Part shown: positions 37,841 to 49,069 of the stretch, piece after piece
Numbering within the stretch: the stretch's first letter is position 1
Layout of the letters: each line of letters starts with the position of its first letter
Source: Solirubrobacter pauli
Lineage (GTDB): Bacteria > Actinomycetota > Thermoleophilia > Solirubrobacterales > Solirubrobacteraceae
Length of the DNA: 64,000 nucleotides
Assembly: GCF_003633755.1 (NCBI RefSeq)
Contig: NZ_RBIL01000002.1
Span: 2,480,001-2,544,000, forward strand
Direction: 5' to 3'
Notes under the pieces: generated by a model
The model's input: the letters and a program-made list of their open reading frames with translations, nothing else
Databases searched by the model: none
Told to the model about the DNA's origin: nothing
Translations under genes and position numbers: made by a program

Positions 37841-38935
37841 ATGGCCACAGAGGTCAAGGAACGCAGTGTTCCCAAGCCCACCTTCACGGACGCCGAGGCG
37901 GGCGCCAAGGAGTTCCCGTCCTGGCAGAGCCGGAGCTACAACTACTTCACGCCCCGCAAGCGCCGGGCGACGGTCTATGAGGACGTCACCATCGACGTCC
38001 AGCCGGACCCGGCCCGGCACCTGAGCCAGGGCTGGGTCTACGCCTTCGCCGACGGCGTCGGCGGCTACCCGCAGGAGTGGACGGCGCTCAAGTCGTCCAA
38101 CTGGCACGAGTTCCTCGACCCCAACGAGGAATGGGAGCAGACGATCTATCGCAACAACGCGAACGTCGTCCGCCAGATCGGCCAGAACATCGAGCACGGC
38201 CGGCTCGCGCACGCCTACGCGGCGTTCGACCCGGCGTGGGTGAAGGTGCTCGAGCGCCACGTGTTCGCGTGGGCGCACGCCGAGCACGGCATCGGCATGC
38301 ACGTCTACACGCCCGCCCAGCGCGACGCGCCGACGAACATGATCAACAACGCGATGGCGGTCGGCGCCGTCCACAAGCTGCGCTTCGCGCAGGACCTGAT
38401 CCTCTACAACCTCGCGCTCTCGGAGGAGATCGACGGGTTCGACGGGTCGGTCCACAAGGCGACGTGGCAGGAGGATCCGGTCTGGCAGCCCACCCGCGAG
38501 TTCGTCGAGAAGCTGACGGGCACACGCGACTGGGCCGAGCAGTGGTTCGCCACCTCGATCGTCTTCGAGCCGATGATCGGCGAGCTGTTCCGCTCCGGCT
38601 TCGTGATGCAGGTCGCGGCGCTGCACGGCGACTTCGTCACGCCGACGATCATGGGCGCCGGCGAGTCCGACGCCGCCCGCGAGCAGCGCGGCGCGCGCGT
38701 CCTGTTCCGGATGCTGACCGACGACGCCGAGCACGGCGCGGCCAACCGCGAGGTGCTCAACGGCTGGCTCGCGGAGTGGAACGCGGTCGCGGAGAACGCC
38801 GCCCGCACGCTCCAGCCGATCTGGTCGCAGATCTCGGAGAAGGTCGTGCGCTTCGAGGACTCCCTCGAGCGCTCGCAGACGCGGCAGCGGGCGCTGCTCG
38901 AGGACATCGGACTGGCCCAGGAGGTCACCGCATGA
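37841..38935 (+). CDS. prmC: Propane monooxygenase small (beta) hydroxylase subunit
   Basis: 364 residues, the ferritin-like beta subunit that packs against the alpha subunit and lacks a di-iron site. Family traits include [20 protein letters not shown] at the start, then WVYAFADG and [28 protein letters not shown], with a helical remainder. It starts 9 nt after prmB with a GGAGA-type ribosome-binding site and overlaps prmD by 4 bp (ATGA at 38932-38935), so equimolar synthesis with neighbours is likely. Confidence 0.94.
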   Translation: MATEVKERSVPKPTFTDAEAGAKEFPSWQSRSYNYFTPRKRRATVYEDVTIDVQPDPARHLSQGWVYAFADGVGGYPQEWTALKSSNWHEFLDPNEEWEQTIYRNNANVVRQIGQNIEHGRLAHAYAAFDPAWVKVLERHVFAWAHAEHGIGMHVYTPAQRDAPTNMINNAMAVGAVHKLRFAQDLILYNLALSEEIDGFDGSVHKATWQEDPVWQPTREFVEKLTGTRDWAEQWFATSIVFEPMIGELFRSGFVMQVAALHGDFVTPTIMGAGESDAAREQRGARVLFRMLTDDAEHGAANREVLNGWLAEWNAVAENAARTLQPIWSQISEKVVRFEDSLERSQTRQRALLEDIGLAQEVTA

Positions 38936-39276
38936 CGCAGTTCCAGTCGGACGCGACGCCGTCGAACAAGGCCGGCGTGACGCTGATGAACAACCAGGTC
39001 GGCTACGTGGTCGCGAACGTCATGCGCGACAAGGAGAACGTGGTCATCACCGAGCTGCCGTCGATGATCCGGGTCGACGGCGTCAACAAGATCGACTTCG
39101 ACTACGAGGAGATCGCCGAAGCCCTGGGTTGGGACGACTTCGGCAACGACGACTTCGAGGAGATCATGTCGACCCACTACGGGCGTATGGTTGTCCTCGA
39201 CGATCGCGTGTTGTTGTTCGCCAACCCGGAGGACGCTGCCGAGTACATCGACTTCGACCTCCAAGTCGTCGAGTAG
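38932..39276 (+). CDS. prmD: Propane monooxygenase coupling/effector protein
   Basis: 114 residues, the MmoB/DmpM-type regulatory protein that binds the hydroxylase and gates oxygen and substrate access. The core [14 protein letters not shown] followed by [14 protein letters not shown] and the acidic [14 protein letters not shown] region are typical. It has no cofactor. The ATG at 38932 is coupled to the prmC stop; a longer in-frame upstream extension is merely the shadow of prmC. Confidence 0.93.
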   Translation: MTQFQSDATPSNKAGVTLMNNQVGYVVANVMRDKENVVITELPSMIRVDGVNKIDFDYEEIAEALGWDDFGNDDFEEIMSTHYGRMVVLDDRVLLFANPEDAAEYIDFDLQVVE

Positions 39277-39289
39277 GAGGAGAGCGCGG

Positions 39290-40339
39290 ATGTACGAGAA
39301 GAACGGCGAGAAGTACTACATCGTCGACAGCCATCTGCACTTCTGGGACGCCTCACCCGCGAACTGGGTGAAGGGTCACGAGGAGTACGCGAAGGGCTGG
39401 ATCGAATGCTTCCACGCGTACCAGGGCCTCGGCCCCGCGGAGACGCATTGGACGCTCGAGCACTTCCAGAAGTACTCGGTCGAGGACTTCGAGAAGGACG
39501 TCTTCACCAACGGCTACGTGGACAAGGCGATCTTCCAGTCCACGTACCTGCGCGAGTGGTACACGAACGGCTTCAACGACATCGAGCAGAACGCCTCGCT
39601 GCTGGACCGGTTCCCGGGCAAGCTGCAGGTCAACGGCCGGTTCGACCCGCGTGACGGCGAGGCGGGCCTGGAGCAGCTCGAGGCCGACCACGCCAAGTAC
39701 GGCATCAAGGGCCTCAAGCTCTACACGGCCGAGTGGAACAACGGCTCGCGCGGCTGGAAGCTGACCGACGATGCGGCGCGGCCGTTCTTCGACAAGTGCG
39801 TCGAGCTCGGGATCAAGAACATCCACGTCCACAAGGGCCCGACGATCTGGCCGCTGGACAAGGACGCGTTCGACGTCAGCGACGTCGACCACGTGGCCAC
39901 CGACTACAACGGCGAGCTCAACTTCATCGTCGAGCACGTCGGCCTGCCGCGGATCGAGGACTTCTGCTTCATGGCGACGCAGGAGCCCAACGTCTACGCG
40001 GGCCTGTCCGTGGTCGTCGGCGGCCTGATGCACGCCCGCCCGAAGTTCTTCGCCAAGGTCATGGGCGAGCTGCTGTTCTGGGTCGGCGAGGACAAGATGC
40101 TGTTCGGCTCCGACTACGCGATCTGGGAGCCGAAGTGGCAGATCGAGGGCCTCGTCGACTGGGAGATGCCCGACGACGAGGCGTTCTCGGACTTCCCGCG
40201 CCTCGGCGTCGAGGGCAAGAAGAAGATCCTCGGCCTCAACGCGGCGAAGCTCTACGACATCGAGGTCCCCGAGGAGTGCCGGATCCCGGTGCCGCCCGAG
40301 GAGCCCGCCCGCGAGGACAGCGCCGTCGGAGTGTCCTGA
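39290..40339 (+). CDS. Amidohydrolase-superfamily protein of the propane monooxygenase operon
   Basis: 349 residues, TIM-barrel amidohydrolase_2 type. The N-terminal HxH is in IVDSHLHFWD; IHVHKGPTIWP and FIVEHVGLPRIED carry further metal histidines, and FGSDYAIW the catalytic Asp. A homologue sits at the same place in actinobacterial prm/mim operons, where its role is unresolved; hydrolysis of a monooxygenase by-product or a role in enzyme maturation are both possible. The ATG at 39290, after GGAGGAGAG, is 13 nt from prmD. Confidence 0.9.
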   Translation: MYEKNGEKYYIVDSHLHFWDASPANWVKGHEEYAKGWIECFHAYQGLGPAETHWTLEHFQKYSVEDFEKDVFTNGYVDKAIFQSTYLREWYTNGFNDIEQNASLLDRFPGKLQVNGRFDPRDGEAGLEQLEADHAKYGIKGLKLYTAEWNNGSRGWKLTDDAARPFFDKCVELGIKNIHVHKGPTIWPLDKDAFDVSDVDHVATDYNGELNFIVEHVGLPRIEDFCFMATQEPNVYAGLSVVVGGLMHARPKFFAKVMGELLFWVGEDKMLFGSDYAIWEPKWQIEGLVDWEMPDDEAFSDFPRLGVEGKKKILGLNAAKLYDIEVPEECRIPVPPEEPAREDSAVGVS

Positions 40340-40340
40340 G

Positions 40341-40978
40341 TTGAACCTGCAGGCCCGAGTCCTCGAGGCGCTCGGGACGGTCTACGACCCGGAGCTCGAC
40401 GAGCCGATCACCACGCTCGGCTTCGTCGGCTCCGTGGCCGTCGCCGGTGGCGACGTCGCCGTCCGCTTGCGGCTCCCGACGCCGCAGTGCGCGCCCAACT
40501 TCGCGTTCCTGATGGCGGCGGACGCGTCCCGCGCGGTGTGGGACGTGGCCGGCGTGACGGCGGTCGACGTCACGTTGGAGGACCACTACACGGGGGCGGA
40601 GATCAACGCGACCGTCAACGCCGGCGGGTCGTTCAGCGACGCGTTCCCCGGGGAGACCCGGGGCGAGCTGGACGCGCTGCGGGCGTTGTTCCAGCGCAAG
40701 GCGCTGCTCGCCCGCCAGTCCCGGCTGCTGTCGGAGGTGCCGCGGCGGCTGGGTGACCTGCAGGGGCCGGAGGCCGAGCGCTGCCGCGAGCTGCGCCGGG
40801 CCCTGGGCATCGACGCGTCCGACGACGCCGCGCCGTTCGTCACGGGCGACGGGGTTCCGGTGGACGCGACGGACGTCCGCTTCCGCCGGATGGCGTCGAT
40901 GACGGCGCTGTCACTGGAGACCAACGGCCACATGTGCCGCGATCTGCTGCGCGTTCGATACGGGGAGGAAGTAGCCGC

Positions 40979-40982
<4 letters not shown>
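40341..40982 (+). CDS. DUF59/MIP18-family (Fe-S or metal assembly-like) protein
   Basis: 213 residues from the TTG at 40341, one base after the amidohydrolase stop. The N-terminal ~95 residues form a MIP18/DUF59 domain (ALGTVYDPELDEPITTLGFV, LPTPQCAPNFAFLMAADA, VTAVDVTL). The Cys in PTPQCAP corresponds to the reactive cysteine of SufT/Cia2-type Fe-S carriers. The C-terminal half is an additional helical region found in the prm-operon version. It probably helps insert iron into the di-iron centre or the PrmB cluster (inference). Confidence 0.85.
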
Positions 40983-43673
<2,691 letters not shown>

Positions 43674-43686
43674 GGGGTCGGGTAGG

Positions 43687-43709
43687 GTCGGCGGGTGCTG
43701 CCCGCCGGC
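43687..43709 (+). promoter_or_regulatory. Hairpin over the P450 start codon
   Basis: A 9-bp stem with one G-U pair (GTCGGCGGG / CCCGCCGGC, loop TGCTG) begins 13 bp after the chaperonin stop. The GTG start of the P450 gene (43695-43697) lies at the end of its left arm and in the loop. It may act as a terminator for the prm operon, or restrain translation of the P450 from read-through transcript. Folding is by eye. Confidence 0.4.
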
Positions 43710-44954
43710 CCTGCGTACTCGACGTCGCTGCAGACCGCGCGCTGGCTCGCCCGGCCGATCCGCTTCCTGGAGGACAACCGGCGCGCGTTCGGCGACGCGT
43801 TCACCGTGATGTTCCGCGGGTTCCGCTCGCCGCTGGTGATCGTGTCCTCGCCCGCGGTGATCCGCGCGCTGTACGGGGAGCGCGGGCACCGGATGCCCCC
43901 GGGGCGGCAGATCACGCTGAAGCCGCTGGTAGGCGCGCGGTCGTTGCTGCTGCTGGAGGGTCCGGAGCACCTCGAGCGGCGGCGCGTGATGCTGCCGCCG
44001 TTCCGCGGCGACCGGATGCGCGCGTACGAGCCGATCATGCGCGAGGCGTCCGCGCGGGCGTTGGCGGCGTGGCCCGCCGGCCGCCCGTTCGCGGTGCATC
44101 CGAGCATGCAGGACATCACGCTCGACGTGATCCTGCGCGCGGTGTTCGGCGTGGTCGACGACGCCCGTCGCGCACGACTGCACGAGCTGCTCGGGTCCCT
44201 GCTGGCGGCGACCACGTCGATGTCCCTGCAGGTGCAGGTGCTGTTCGGTCGCACCGCGCCGCTGGAGGCGCTGCAGCTGCGCGCGCGAGAGATCGACGCG
44301 CTGCTGCTCGAGGAGATCCGCGCGCGCCGCGCCCAGCCCGGCGAGGACATCTGCTCGCTGCTCGTCCAGGCCGTGTTCGAGGACGGCAGCGGCATGAGCG
44401 ACGGCGAGATCCGCGACCAGCTGATGACGCTCCTGATGGCCGGGCACGAGACCACCGCCACCGGGCTCGCTTGGACCCTGGACCTGCTGGTGCGCCATCC
44501 CGACGCGCTCGAGCGGGCGCGGTCCGGAGACGAGGCGTACCTGCGCGCGGTGGTCAGCGAGTCGCTGCGGCTTCGCCCGGTCGTGCCGCTCGCCGGCCGC
44601 CGCCTGGCCGTCCCGCTCGAAGCCGACGGGCTGTCGCTCCCGGCCGGCACCGACGTCACCCCCGCGATGTGGCTCACGCACACGCGTGCCGCGGACTACC
44701 CGGAGCCCTACGCGTTCCGGCCCGAGCGCTTCCTGCACGACCCGCCGTCCACCTACACGTGGATCCCGTTCGGTGGCGGCGTGCGCCGCTGCATCGGCGC
44801 GCCGTTCGCCGAGCTGGAGATGCGCGTCGTGCTGCAGGAGGTGCTGGACCGCTTCGACCTGCGCCCGGCGAACCGAACCCCCGAGGGCATCGCCCGCCGC
44901 AACGTGACCTTCTCGCCGCGCCACGGCACCCGCGTCGTCGCCACACGACGATAA
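43695..44954 (+). CDS. Cytochrome P450
   Basis: 419 residues. The proline-rich N-terminus LPAGPAYSTSLQTARWLARP supports the GTG start. The I-helix oxygen-activation motif is AGHETTATGLAW, the K-helix ExxR is ESLRLRP, and the haem loop is FGGGVRRCIGAPFAELEM with the axial Cys. All essential residues are present. No redox partner gene is adjacent. It belongs to the broad bacterial type with a long 'HLERRRVMLPPFRGDRM' C-helix region, seen in CYP110-like families, where substrates are alkanes, fatty acids or terpenes; assignment to a family needs alignment. It follows the prm operon but may have separate expression. Confidence 0.93.
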   Translation: MLPAGPAYSTSLQTARWLARPIRFLEDNRRAFGDAFTVMFRGFRSPLVIVSSPAVIRALYGERGHRMPPGRQITLKPLVGARSLLLLEGPEHLERRRVMLPPFRGDRMRAYEPIMREASARALAAWPAGRPFAVHPSMQDITLDVILRAVFGVVDDARRARLHELLGSLLAATTSMSLQVQVLFGRTAPLEALQLRAREIDALLLEEIRARRAQPGEDICSLLVQAVFEDGSGMSDGEIRDQLMTLLMAGHETTATGLAWTLDLLVRHPDALERARSGDEAYLRAVVSESLRLRPVVPLAGRRLAVPLEADGLSLPAGTDVTPAMWLTHTRAADYPEPYAFRPERFLHDPPSTYTWIPFGGGVRRCIGAPFAELEMRVVLQEVLDRFDLRPANRTPEGIARRNVTFSPRHGTRVVATRR

Positions 44955-44994
44955 GCAGGAAACAGGTTGTCAGCGCGCGAACCCTCTTCGGGTC

Positions 44995-45879
44995 GTGTCG
45001 TCGTACCGCACCGCCATCGCCGCGCCCGCCCGCGTCGCGCGCCTCTCCCCCGCCGTGCTTCTCGCGCTCGTCGCGTGCCTCTTCGCGCCCCTCCCCGCCC
45101 AAGCCGCCAGCCCGCGAGTGGCGGCGCTGCAGGTCGCGCTGCGGCACCACGGGGTCTATTCCGGCACGGTCGACGGGCTCTCGGGGCCCGGCACCGCGGC
45201 GGCCGTGCGGCGGTTCCAGGCGCGGCGGGGCCTGACCGCCGACGGCGTCGTGGGTCCGCGCACGCGGCGCGCGTTCGGCACGCTCGGGCGGCATCCGATC
45301 GGCAGCCGGCCGCTGCGCGCGGGGCTCGCCGGGTGGGACGTCGCCGCACTGCAGTTCGCGCTCGGCGCGAAGGGGTTCGCGGGTGGTCCGGTCGACGGCG
45401 GCTTCGGGCCGCGCACCACCGCCGCGGTCCAACGGCTGCAGCGCTACGCCGGGCTGCGCGCCGACGGCGTCGCCGGGCCGGCGACGATGGCCGTCGTGCG
45501 CCGTCCTCCACCCGCCACCCCACCGGTTCGCAGGCCGATCGACGCGCCGATCGGCGACCGGTACGGCCCGCGCGGCAACACCTTCCACGCGGGCCTGGAC
45601 TTCCCGGCGCCGTTCGGTACGACCGTCCGCGCGGCCGCACCCGGCCGGGTCACGTTCGCGGGCTTCGCGACCGGCTGGGGTCTCGTGGTGACGGTCGACC
45701 ACGGCGGCTGGAAGACGCGTTACGCGCACCTGTCCCGTGCCACCGTCTCCCCCGGCGCGTCGGTCGCGGCGGGCGAGCGCGTCGGCCTCGTCGGCGCGAC
45801 CGGCGTGGCCACTGGCCCGCACCTGCACTTCGAAGTGGTCGTGCGCGGGGCGAACGTGAACCCGGCGAACGGCCTCTAG
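44995..45879 (+). CDS. Secreted M23 peptidase with two peptidoglycan-binding domains
   Basis: 294 residues from the GTG at 44995; signal peptide to about residue 37 (AVLLALVACLFAPLPAQAA). Two PG_binding_1 repeats follow (VAALQVALRHHGVYSGTVDG and VAALQFALGAKGFAGGPVDG, each ending in a GPRT-type turn). The C-terminal LytM/M23 domain has zinc ligands in FHAGLDF (HxxxD) and HLHFE, with YAHLS between. It probably cleaves cell-wall peptide bridges. The M23 domain is complete. Stands alone in this region. Confidence 0.93.
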   Translation: MSSYRTAIAAPARVARLSPAVLLALVACLFAPLPAQAASPRVAALQVALRHHGVYSGTVDGLSGPGTAAAVRRFQARRGLTADGVVGPRTRRAFGTLGRHPIGSRPLRAGLAGWDVAALQFALGAKGFAGGPVDGGFGPRTTAAVQRLQRYAGLRADGVAGPATMAVVRRPPPATPPVRRPIDAPIGDRYGPRGNTFHAGLDFPAPFGTTVRAAAPGRVTFAGFATGWGLVVTVDHGGWKTRYAHLSRATVSPGASVAAGERVGLVGATGVATGPHLHFEVVVRGANVNPANGL

Positions 45880-45927
45880 CCGGGGAACCGGGCAGGCGGA
45901 CCGGCCCGGCAGGGCATCATCTCGGCG

Positions 45928-46506
45928 GTGCCGGTCCACTCCATCGCCGACGCCGCCCTGCGCGTGCACCTCGAGGCGTTCTTCGCCGACCACGCGGTCG
46001 AGCTGCGGACCTGGCCGCACGGCCCGATCCACGAGCGCGTCCCCGGGTTCGGCGTGTACGCCATCAGCCCCGGTCCTCGCCTGAAGGCCTGGAGCTACGT
46101 CACGACCGGGTGCTGGGACGCCGCCCACCAGGGCGAGCACGGGCTCGAGTTCATCCTCAGCTGCACGCGCGACGACGAACGCCACGTCGAGCGCCTCGCC
46201 ATCCTCGCCCACTACCACGCCGGGCCGCCCGGGCAGCGGCTGGACCTCGGCCACACGACCTACGCCGGCGAGCCCTGGCTTCCGGGCTCGGCGCTCACGC
46301 ACGACCTGATCGCGCTCCCCTACGCGTTCGGCCCGGACCTCGAGCGCTGCGACTGGCGCAACGGGCACATCCGCATCCTCACCGTGCAGCCCATCACCGA
46401 GGCCGAGCGCGACTTCAAGGTCGCCGAGGGCGTCGAGGCGCTCGAGCAGCGCTTCGAGGACGCGGGCATCGCGTGGACGGACCCGTTCCGCCCGTCGGTC
46501 GTGTGA
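45928..46506 (+). CDS. Suppressor-of-fused (SUFU) domain protein
   Basis: 192 residues. The pattern WSYVTTGCWDAA, GLEFILSCTRDD, HYHAGPPGQRLDLGHT and LPYAFGPDLE followed by ILTVQPITEAERDFK matches bacterial SUFU-domain proteins. In bacteria SUFU domains often serve as immunity proteins to polymorphic toxins or as orphan modules; no toxin gene is visible next to it. GTG start at 45928. Cytoplasmic, no signal peptide. Confidence 0.83.
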   Translation: MPVHSIADAALRVHLEAFFADHAVELRTWPHGPIHERVPGFGVYAISPGPRLKAWSYVTTGCWDAAHQGEHGLEFILSCTRDDERHVERLAILAHYHAGPPGQRLDLGHTTYAGEPWLPGSALTHDLIALPYAFGPDLERCDWRNGHIRILTVQPITEAERDFKVAEGVEALEQRFEDAGIAWTDPFRPSVV

Positions 46507-46531
46507 CGTGGAGAACGGCTAGGTTCGCGCG

Positions 46532-46954
46532 ATGGACTTGGACCGCCTCGACGACGCCTCCAGGGAGCAGGTGCGGCCGCTCCTCGACGAGATGGCGGCT
46601 TCGCGCGCGCTGCTCGAGACCGCACCCGAGCCCTGGCTGCGGTGGTGGCGGACCAGCGGCGAAGCCGAGCTGAGGTGCATCCTCATGACCGGCTGGGATC
46701 CCGTCGGGGCGATCGACGCGTGCTGGGACGAGTACGACGACTACCTGGAGGGCATCGTGAACCGCGTCCGATCGCCCGCTGATCACGAGCACATCGCGCC
46801 TGGGCTCGCCGACCACCTCGACCACCTCATCCGCGACTACATGGGCACGCTCACCGACCGCCAACGCCACACCAACCGCTGGATCGCAGAGGTCATCGTC
46901 ACGTGGCATCGGTGGACGCAGGACCGCGGCCGCATCGGCGGCTCGAGCGCCTGA
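46532..46954 (+). CDS. Hypothetical protein
   Basis: 140 residues, rich in Trp, Asp and His, with no recognised domain. It is mostly helical by composition (REQVRPLLDEMAASRALLET, YDDYLEGIVNRV). It begins 25 bp after the SUFU gene on the same strand and may be co-transcribed. Codon usage has the strong third-position GC of its neighbours in the first two thirds, which supports it being a real gene. Confidence 0.6.
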   Translation: MDLDRLDDASREQVRPLLDEMAASRALLETAPEPWLRWWRTSGEAELRCILMTGWDPVGAIDACWDEYDDYLEGIVNRVRSPADHEHIAPGLADHLDHLIRDYMGTLTDRQRHTNRWIAEVIVTWHRWTQDRGRIGGSSA

Positions 46955-47010
46955 GCGCAGCCGACGGCGAACGCTCTCCGCGCCGGCGAACCGCCGTCAC
47001 CCCCGGTGGG

Positions 47011-47334
47011 TCAGACGGGCTCGATGACCGGGTCGGTGATCACGTCGTCATCGATGCCGAAGGTGAACGCGAACGACAACGGGCCCCCCGGGAAGTCTCC
47101 GTCGCCGGAGGCCACGAGGCGGCCGTCCTCGTACGAGGTCGGCGTGAGGACGATCTTGGGGTTCACCAGATGGACCTGGAAGAACTCGCGGAGCTCGGCT
47201 TCGGTGGCGAAGGTGGTGCCGGCATCGACGATGGTCGCACCGGGCGCGAACGCCGCCTCCAGGGCCTTTGCGTCGTGCGCGTTGGTGGCCGCGACGAAGG
47301 TCTCGATGGCCCTGGGCAGGGTGATGGCGGTCAT
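47011..47334 (-). CDS. SnoaL-like/NTF2-fold protein under MarR control
   Basis: 107 residues from the ATG at 47334. The NTF2-like cone fold is indicated by RAIETFVAATNAHDAKALEAAF, TFATEAELREFFQVHL and the final strand DDDVITDPVIE. Such proteins are small isomerases, hydrolases or binding proteins for hydrophobic ligands. It is divergent from the MarR gene with a 32-bp palindrome between them, so it is probably a direct target of that regulator. Confidence 0.8.
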   Translation of the reverse strand: MTAITLPRAIETFVAATNAHDAKALEAAFAPGATIVDAGTTFATEAELREFFQVHLVNPKIVLTPTSYEDGRLVASGDGDFPGGPLSFAFTFGIDDDVITDPVIEPV

Positions 47335-47389
47335 GGCTTGCGCTTCCTTCGATCGGGGGTTCCGGGGATTGAGCTTGAGCTCGATCGTA

Positions 47390-47421
47390 GCAAAGTCCTG
47401 TCCTACAGGACAGTACTTTGC
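47390..47421. promoter_or_regulatory. MarR operator, 32-bp palindrome
   Basis: The outer arms are GCAAAGT and ACTTTGC. The centre reads CCTGTCCTACAGGACAG, a dyad of CTGTCCT and AGGACAG. Over 32 bp the palindrome has two mismatched pairs. It lies in the intergenic region between the SnoaL-like gene and the MarR gene. Its core recurs perfectly at 48841-48860, upstream of the SDR gene. Confidence 0.75.
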
Positions 47422-47447
47422 CTCCGGAAGCCCGTAAGGTCTCCTGC

Positions 47448-47978
47448 ATGGCCAACGCGCAACCAGCCAAGGATGTTCGCCCACGGGGAGCGAGCGACTT
47501 CCCCTACCGATCGCCGCTGCTCGCGAACCTGAGCGCGTTGATCCTGCTGTGGGAATCGCCCTCGATGCAGGGCGAGATCCTCGCCAAGAGCGGCGAGTCC
47601 CTCGACCAGCCGGCGCACCAGACGCTGCGGCTCCTGCTGGCCTGGGGCTCGATGCGCCCGACGGCGCTCGCCGACGCGCTGGGCACCGGTGCCTCGTACG
47701 TGAGCAAGATCGTGCGGCGCCTGGAGCAGGACGGCCTGGTGGAGCGCGCGACCGACCCCTCGGATCGCCGCGCCAGCCTGATCACCCTCACGGAGGCCGG
47801 AGAGACGGCGGCGCGCGGCGTCTACGAGCTCGGGGACCGGATGATCGCGGAGGTGCTCAGCGGCTGGTCCGCGGCGGACGTCCGCCGCTACACCGAGCTG
47901 ACCGAGCGCTTCGTCAGCGACGCGATCAGCTCGGCGGAGCGGATGCGTGAGCGAGGACTGCTCTCCCACGTGCCGTGA
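47448..47978 (+). CDS. MarR-family transcriptional regulator
   Basis: 176 residues from the ATG at 47448. The HTH core is RPTALADALGTGASYVSKIVRRLEQ and the wing is DPSDRRASLITLTEAG, both standard. A hydrophobic N-terminal helix (PLLANLSALILLW) serves dimerisation. It is flanked by a palindrome at its own promoter, and an identical-core palindrome lies upstream of the neighbouring SDR gene. This defines a probable three-gene regulon (snoaL-like, marR, SDR). The inducer is unknown, but redox-active or electrophilic compounds are common for such sets. Confidence 0.9.
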   Translation: MANAQPAKDVRPRGASDFPYRSPLLANLSALILLWESPSMQGEILAKSGESLDQPAHQTLRLLLAWGSMRPTALADALGTGASYVSKIVRRLEQDGLVERATDPSDRRASLITLTEAGETAARGVYELGDRMIAEVLSGWSAADVRRYTELTERFVSDAISSAERMRERGLLSHVP

Positions 47979-47986
47979 TCGGCGGC

Positions 47987-48772
47987 TCAGACGGTGGCGA
48001 CGGTGCCGCCGTCGATCACGTACTCGGCGCCCACGATCGCCGAGGCTCGGTCAGACACCAGGAAGCCCACCAGGTCGGCGACCTCGTCCGGGTACGCGAA
48101 CCGGCCCAGCGGAATGCCGCCGAGGGAGTCGTAGACCTTCTGCTCTGCCGCCTCTCGGGTGAGCCCCTCGGGCTTGGCGATCAGATCGACGAACCCCTCC
48201 CACGCCTCGGTCATGATCCCACCGGGGCTGACCGCGTTGACCCGCACGCCCCTCGGCGCCAGCTCGTTCGCCAGACCTTTGCTGTACGTGCGCAGCGCGG
48301 CCTTGGCGGCGGCGTAGGGCAGCGTGGCGTCGAACAGCGGCATCTGGTTCTGGATGGAGGTGACGTGCAGCACCACCCCCGAGCCTGCCTCGATCATCGA
48401 GGGCACGAGCGCTCGATCGAGACGCACGGCGCCCAGGAGGTTGAGCTGCAGCTCGGCCTGCCACTGGTCGTCGGAGATCACCGCGAACCCGCCGGCAGGC
48501 GTCGAAGAGCCGCCGACGTTGTGCACGAGGATCTCGACTCCCCCGGCCTCGAGCAGCCGCTCCGCGACGAGCGCGGAGCCTTCGGCGGTCGAGGTGTCGG
48601 CCGCGATGAACCGGTCGGGGAACGCGTAGCCCTCCGGCATCGATCGCGCCGTCACGTAGACATCGGCGCCCAGCGCTCGCAGGCGGTCCGCCGTCGCCTT
48701 GCCCGCCCCCTTGGACCCGCCGGTGACCAACGCGCGGCGGCCGTCGAGCCGATCACGTTCTGAAGCTGCCAT
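47987..48772 (-). CDS. Short-chain dehydrogenase/reductase (SDR)
   Basis: 261 residues, classical SDR. Cofactor loop [15 protein letters not shown] (NAG-equivalent), catalytic Ser in HVTSIQNQ and YAAAK as the Tyr-Lys pair are all present; [16 protein letters not shown] follows. It would use NAD(P)H to reduce or oxidise a small alcohol/ketone. It ends 8 bp from the convergent MarR gene, and its start lies 69 bp from the perfect palindrome at 48841-48860, implying MarR control. Confidence 0.93.
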   Translation of the reverse strand: MAASERDRLDGRRALVTGGSKGAGKATADRLRALGADVYVTARSMPEGYAFPDRFIAADTSTAEGSALVAERLLEAGGVEILVHNVGGSSTPAGGFAVISDDQWQAELQLNLLGAVRLDRALVPSMIEAGSGVVLHVTSIQNQMPLFDATLPYAAAKAALRTYSKGLANELAPRGVRVNAVSPGGIMTEAWEGFVDLIAKPEGLTREAAEQKVYDSLGGIPLGRFAYPDEVADLVGFLVSDRASAIVGAEYVIDGGTVATV

Positions 48773-48840
48773 GAGTTACCTCGCTTGGGCTGTCGCCCCG
48801 TCGTGAGCTGAGTGGACGTCGAAAGCGAAGCTAGCAGATT

Positions 48841-48860
48841 TACTGTCCTGCAGGACAGTA
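48841..48860. promoter_or_regulatory. MarR operator, perfect 20-bp palindrome
   Basis: TACTGTCCTGCAGGACAGTA is an exact 20-bp inverted repeat located upstream of the SDR start. It has the same CTGTCC/GGACAG core as the 47390-47421 site, so both are probably read by the MarR protein at 47448-47978. Confidence 0.78.
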
Positions 48861-48974
48861 TCTTGGAGACGTGTCCCGCCGAGCCTCCCAGAACGGCCGG
48901 GTTCCGGCACGACGATCGGCGAGGGCGGCGGGGTCCTCACGGGGAGGGTGTTGAGAGACTCCCACGCTGTGTAG

Positions 48975-49004
48975 TTGACAGGTTCTCGGGGGGACCTCTA
49001 CTGT
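48975..49004 (+). promoter_or_regulatory. Putative sigma-70 promoter of the M28 peptidase gene
   Basis: TTGACA (48975-48980), 18-bp spacer, TACTGT (48999-49004), giving a leader of about 60 nt before the GGAGGGGT ribosome-binding site and the ATG at 49070. The -35 is a perfect match and the -10 matches at three of six positions. Between the SDR start (48772) and this promoter only the MarR palindrome is seen. Confidence 0.5.
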
Positions 49005-49069
49005 CGGTCGGAGTCTCCTGAGGCGCAGAGGACTGGTTCTGCGTCGACGGCTACATCACGGAGGGGTCC

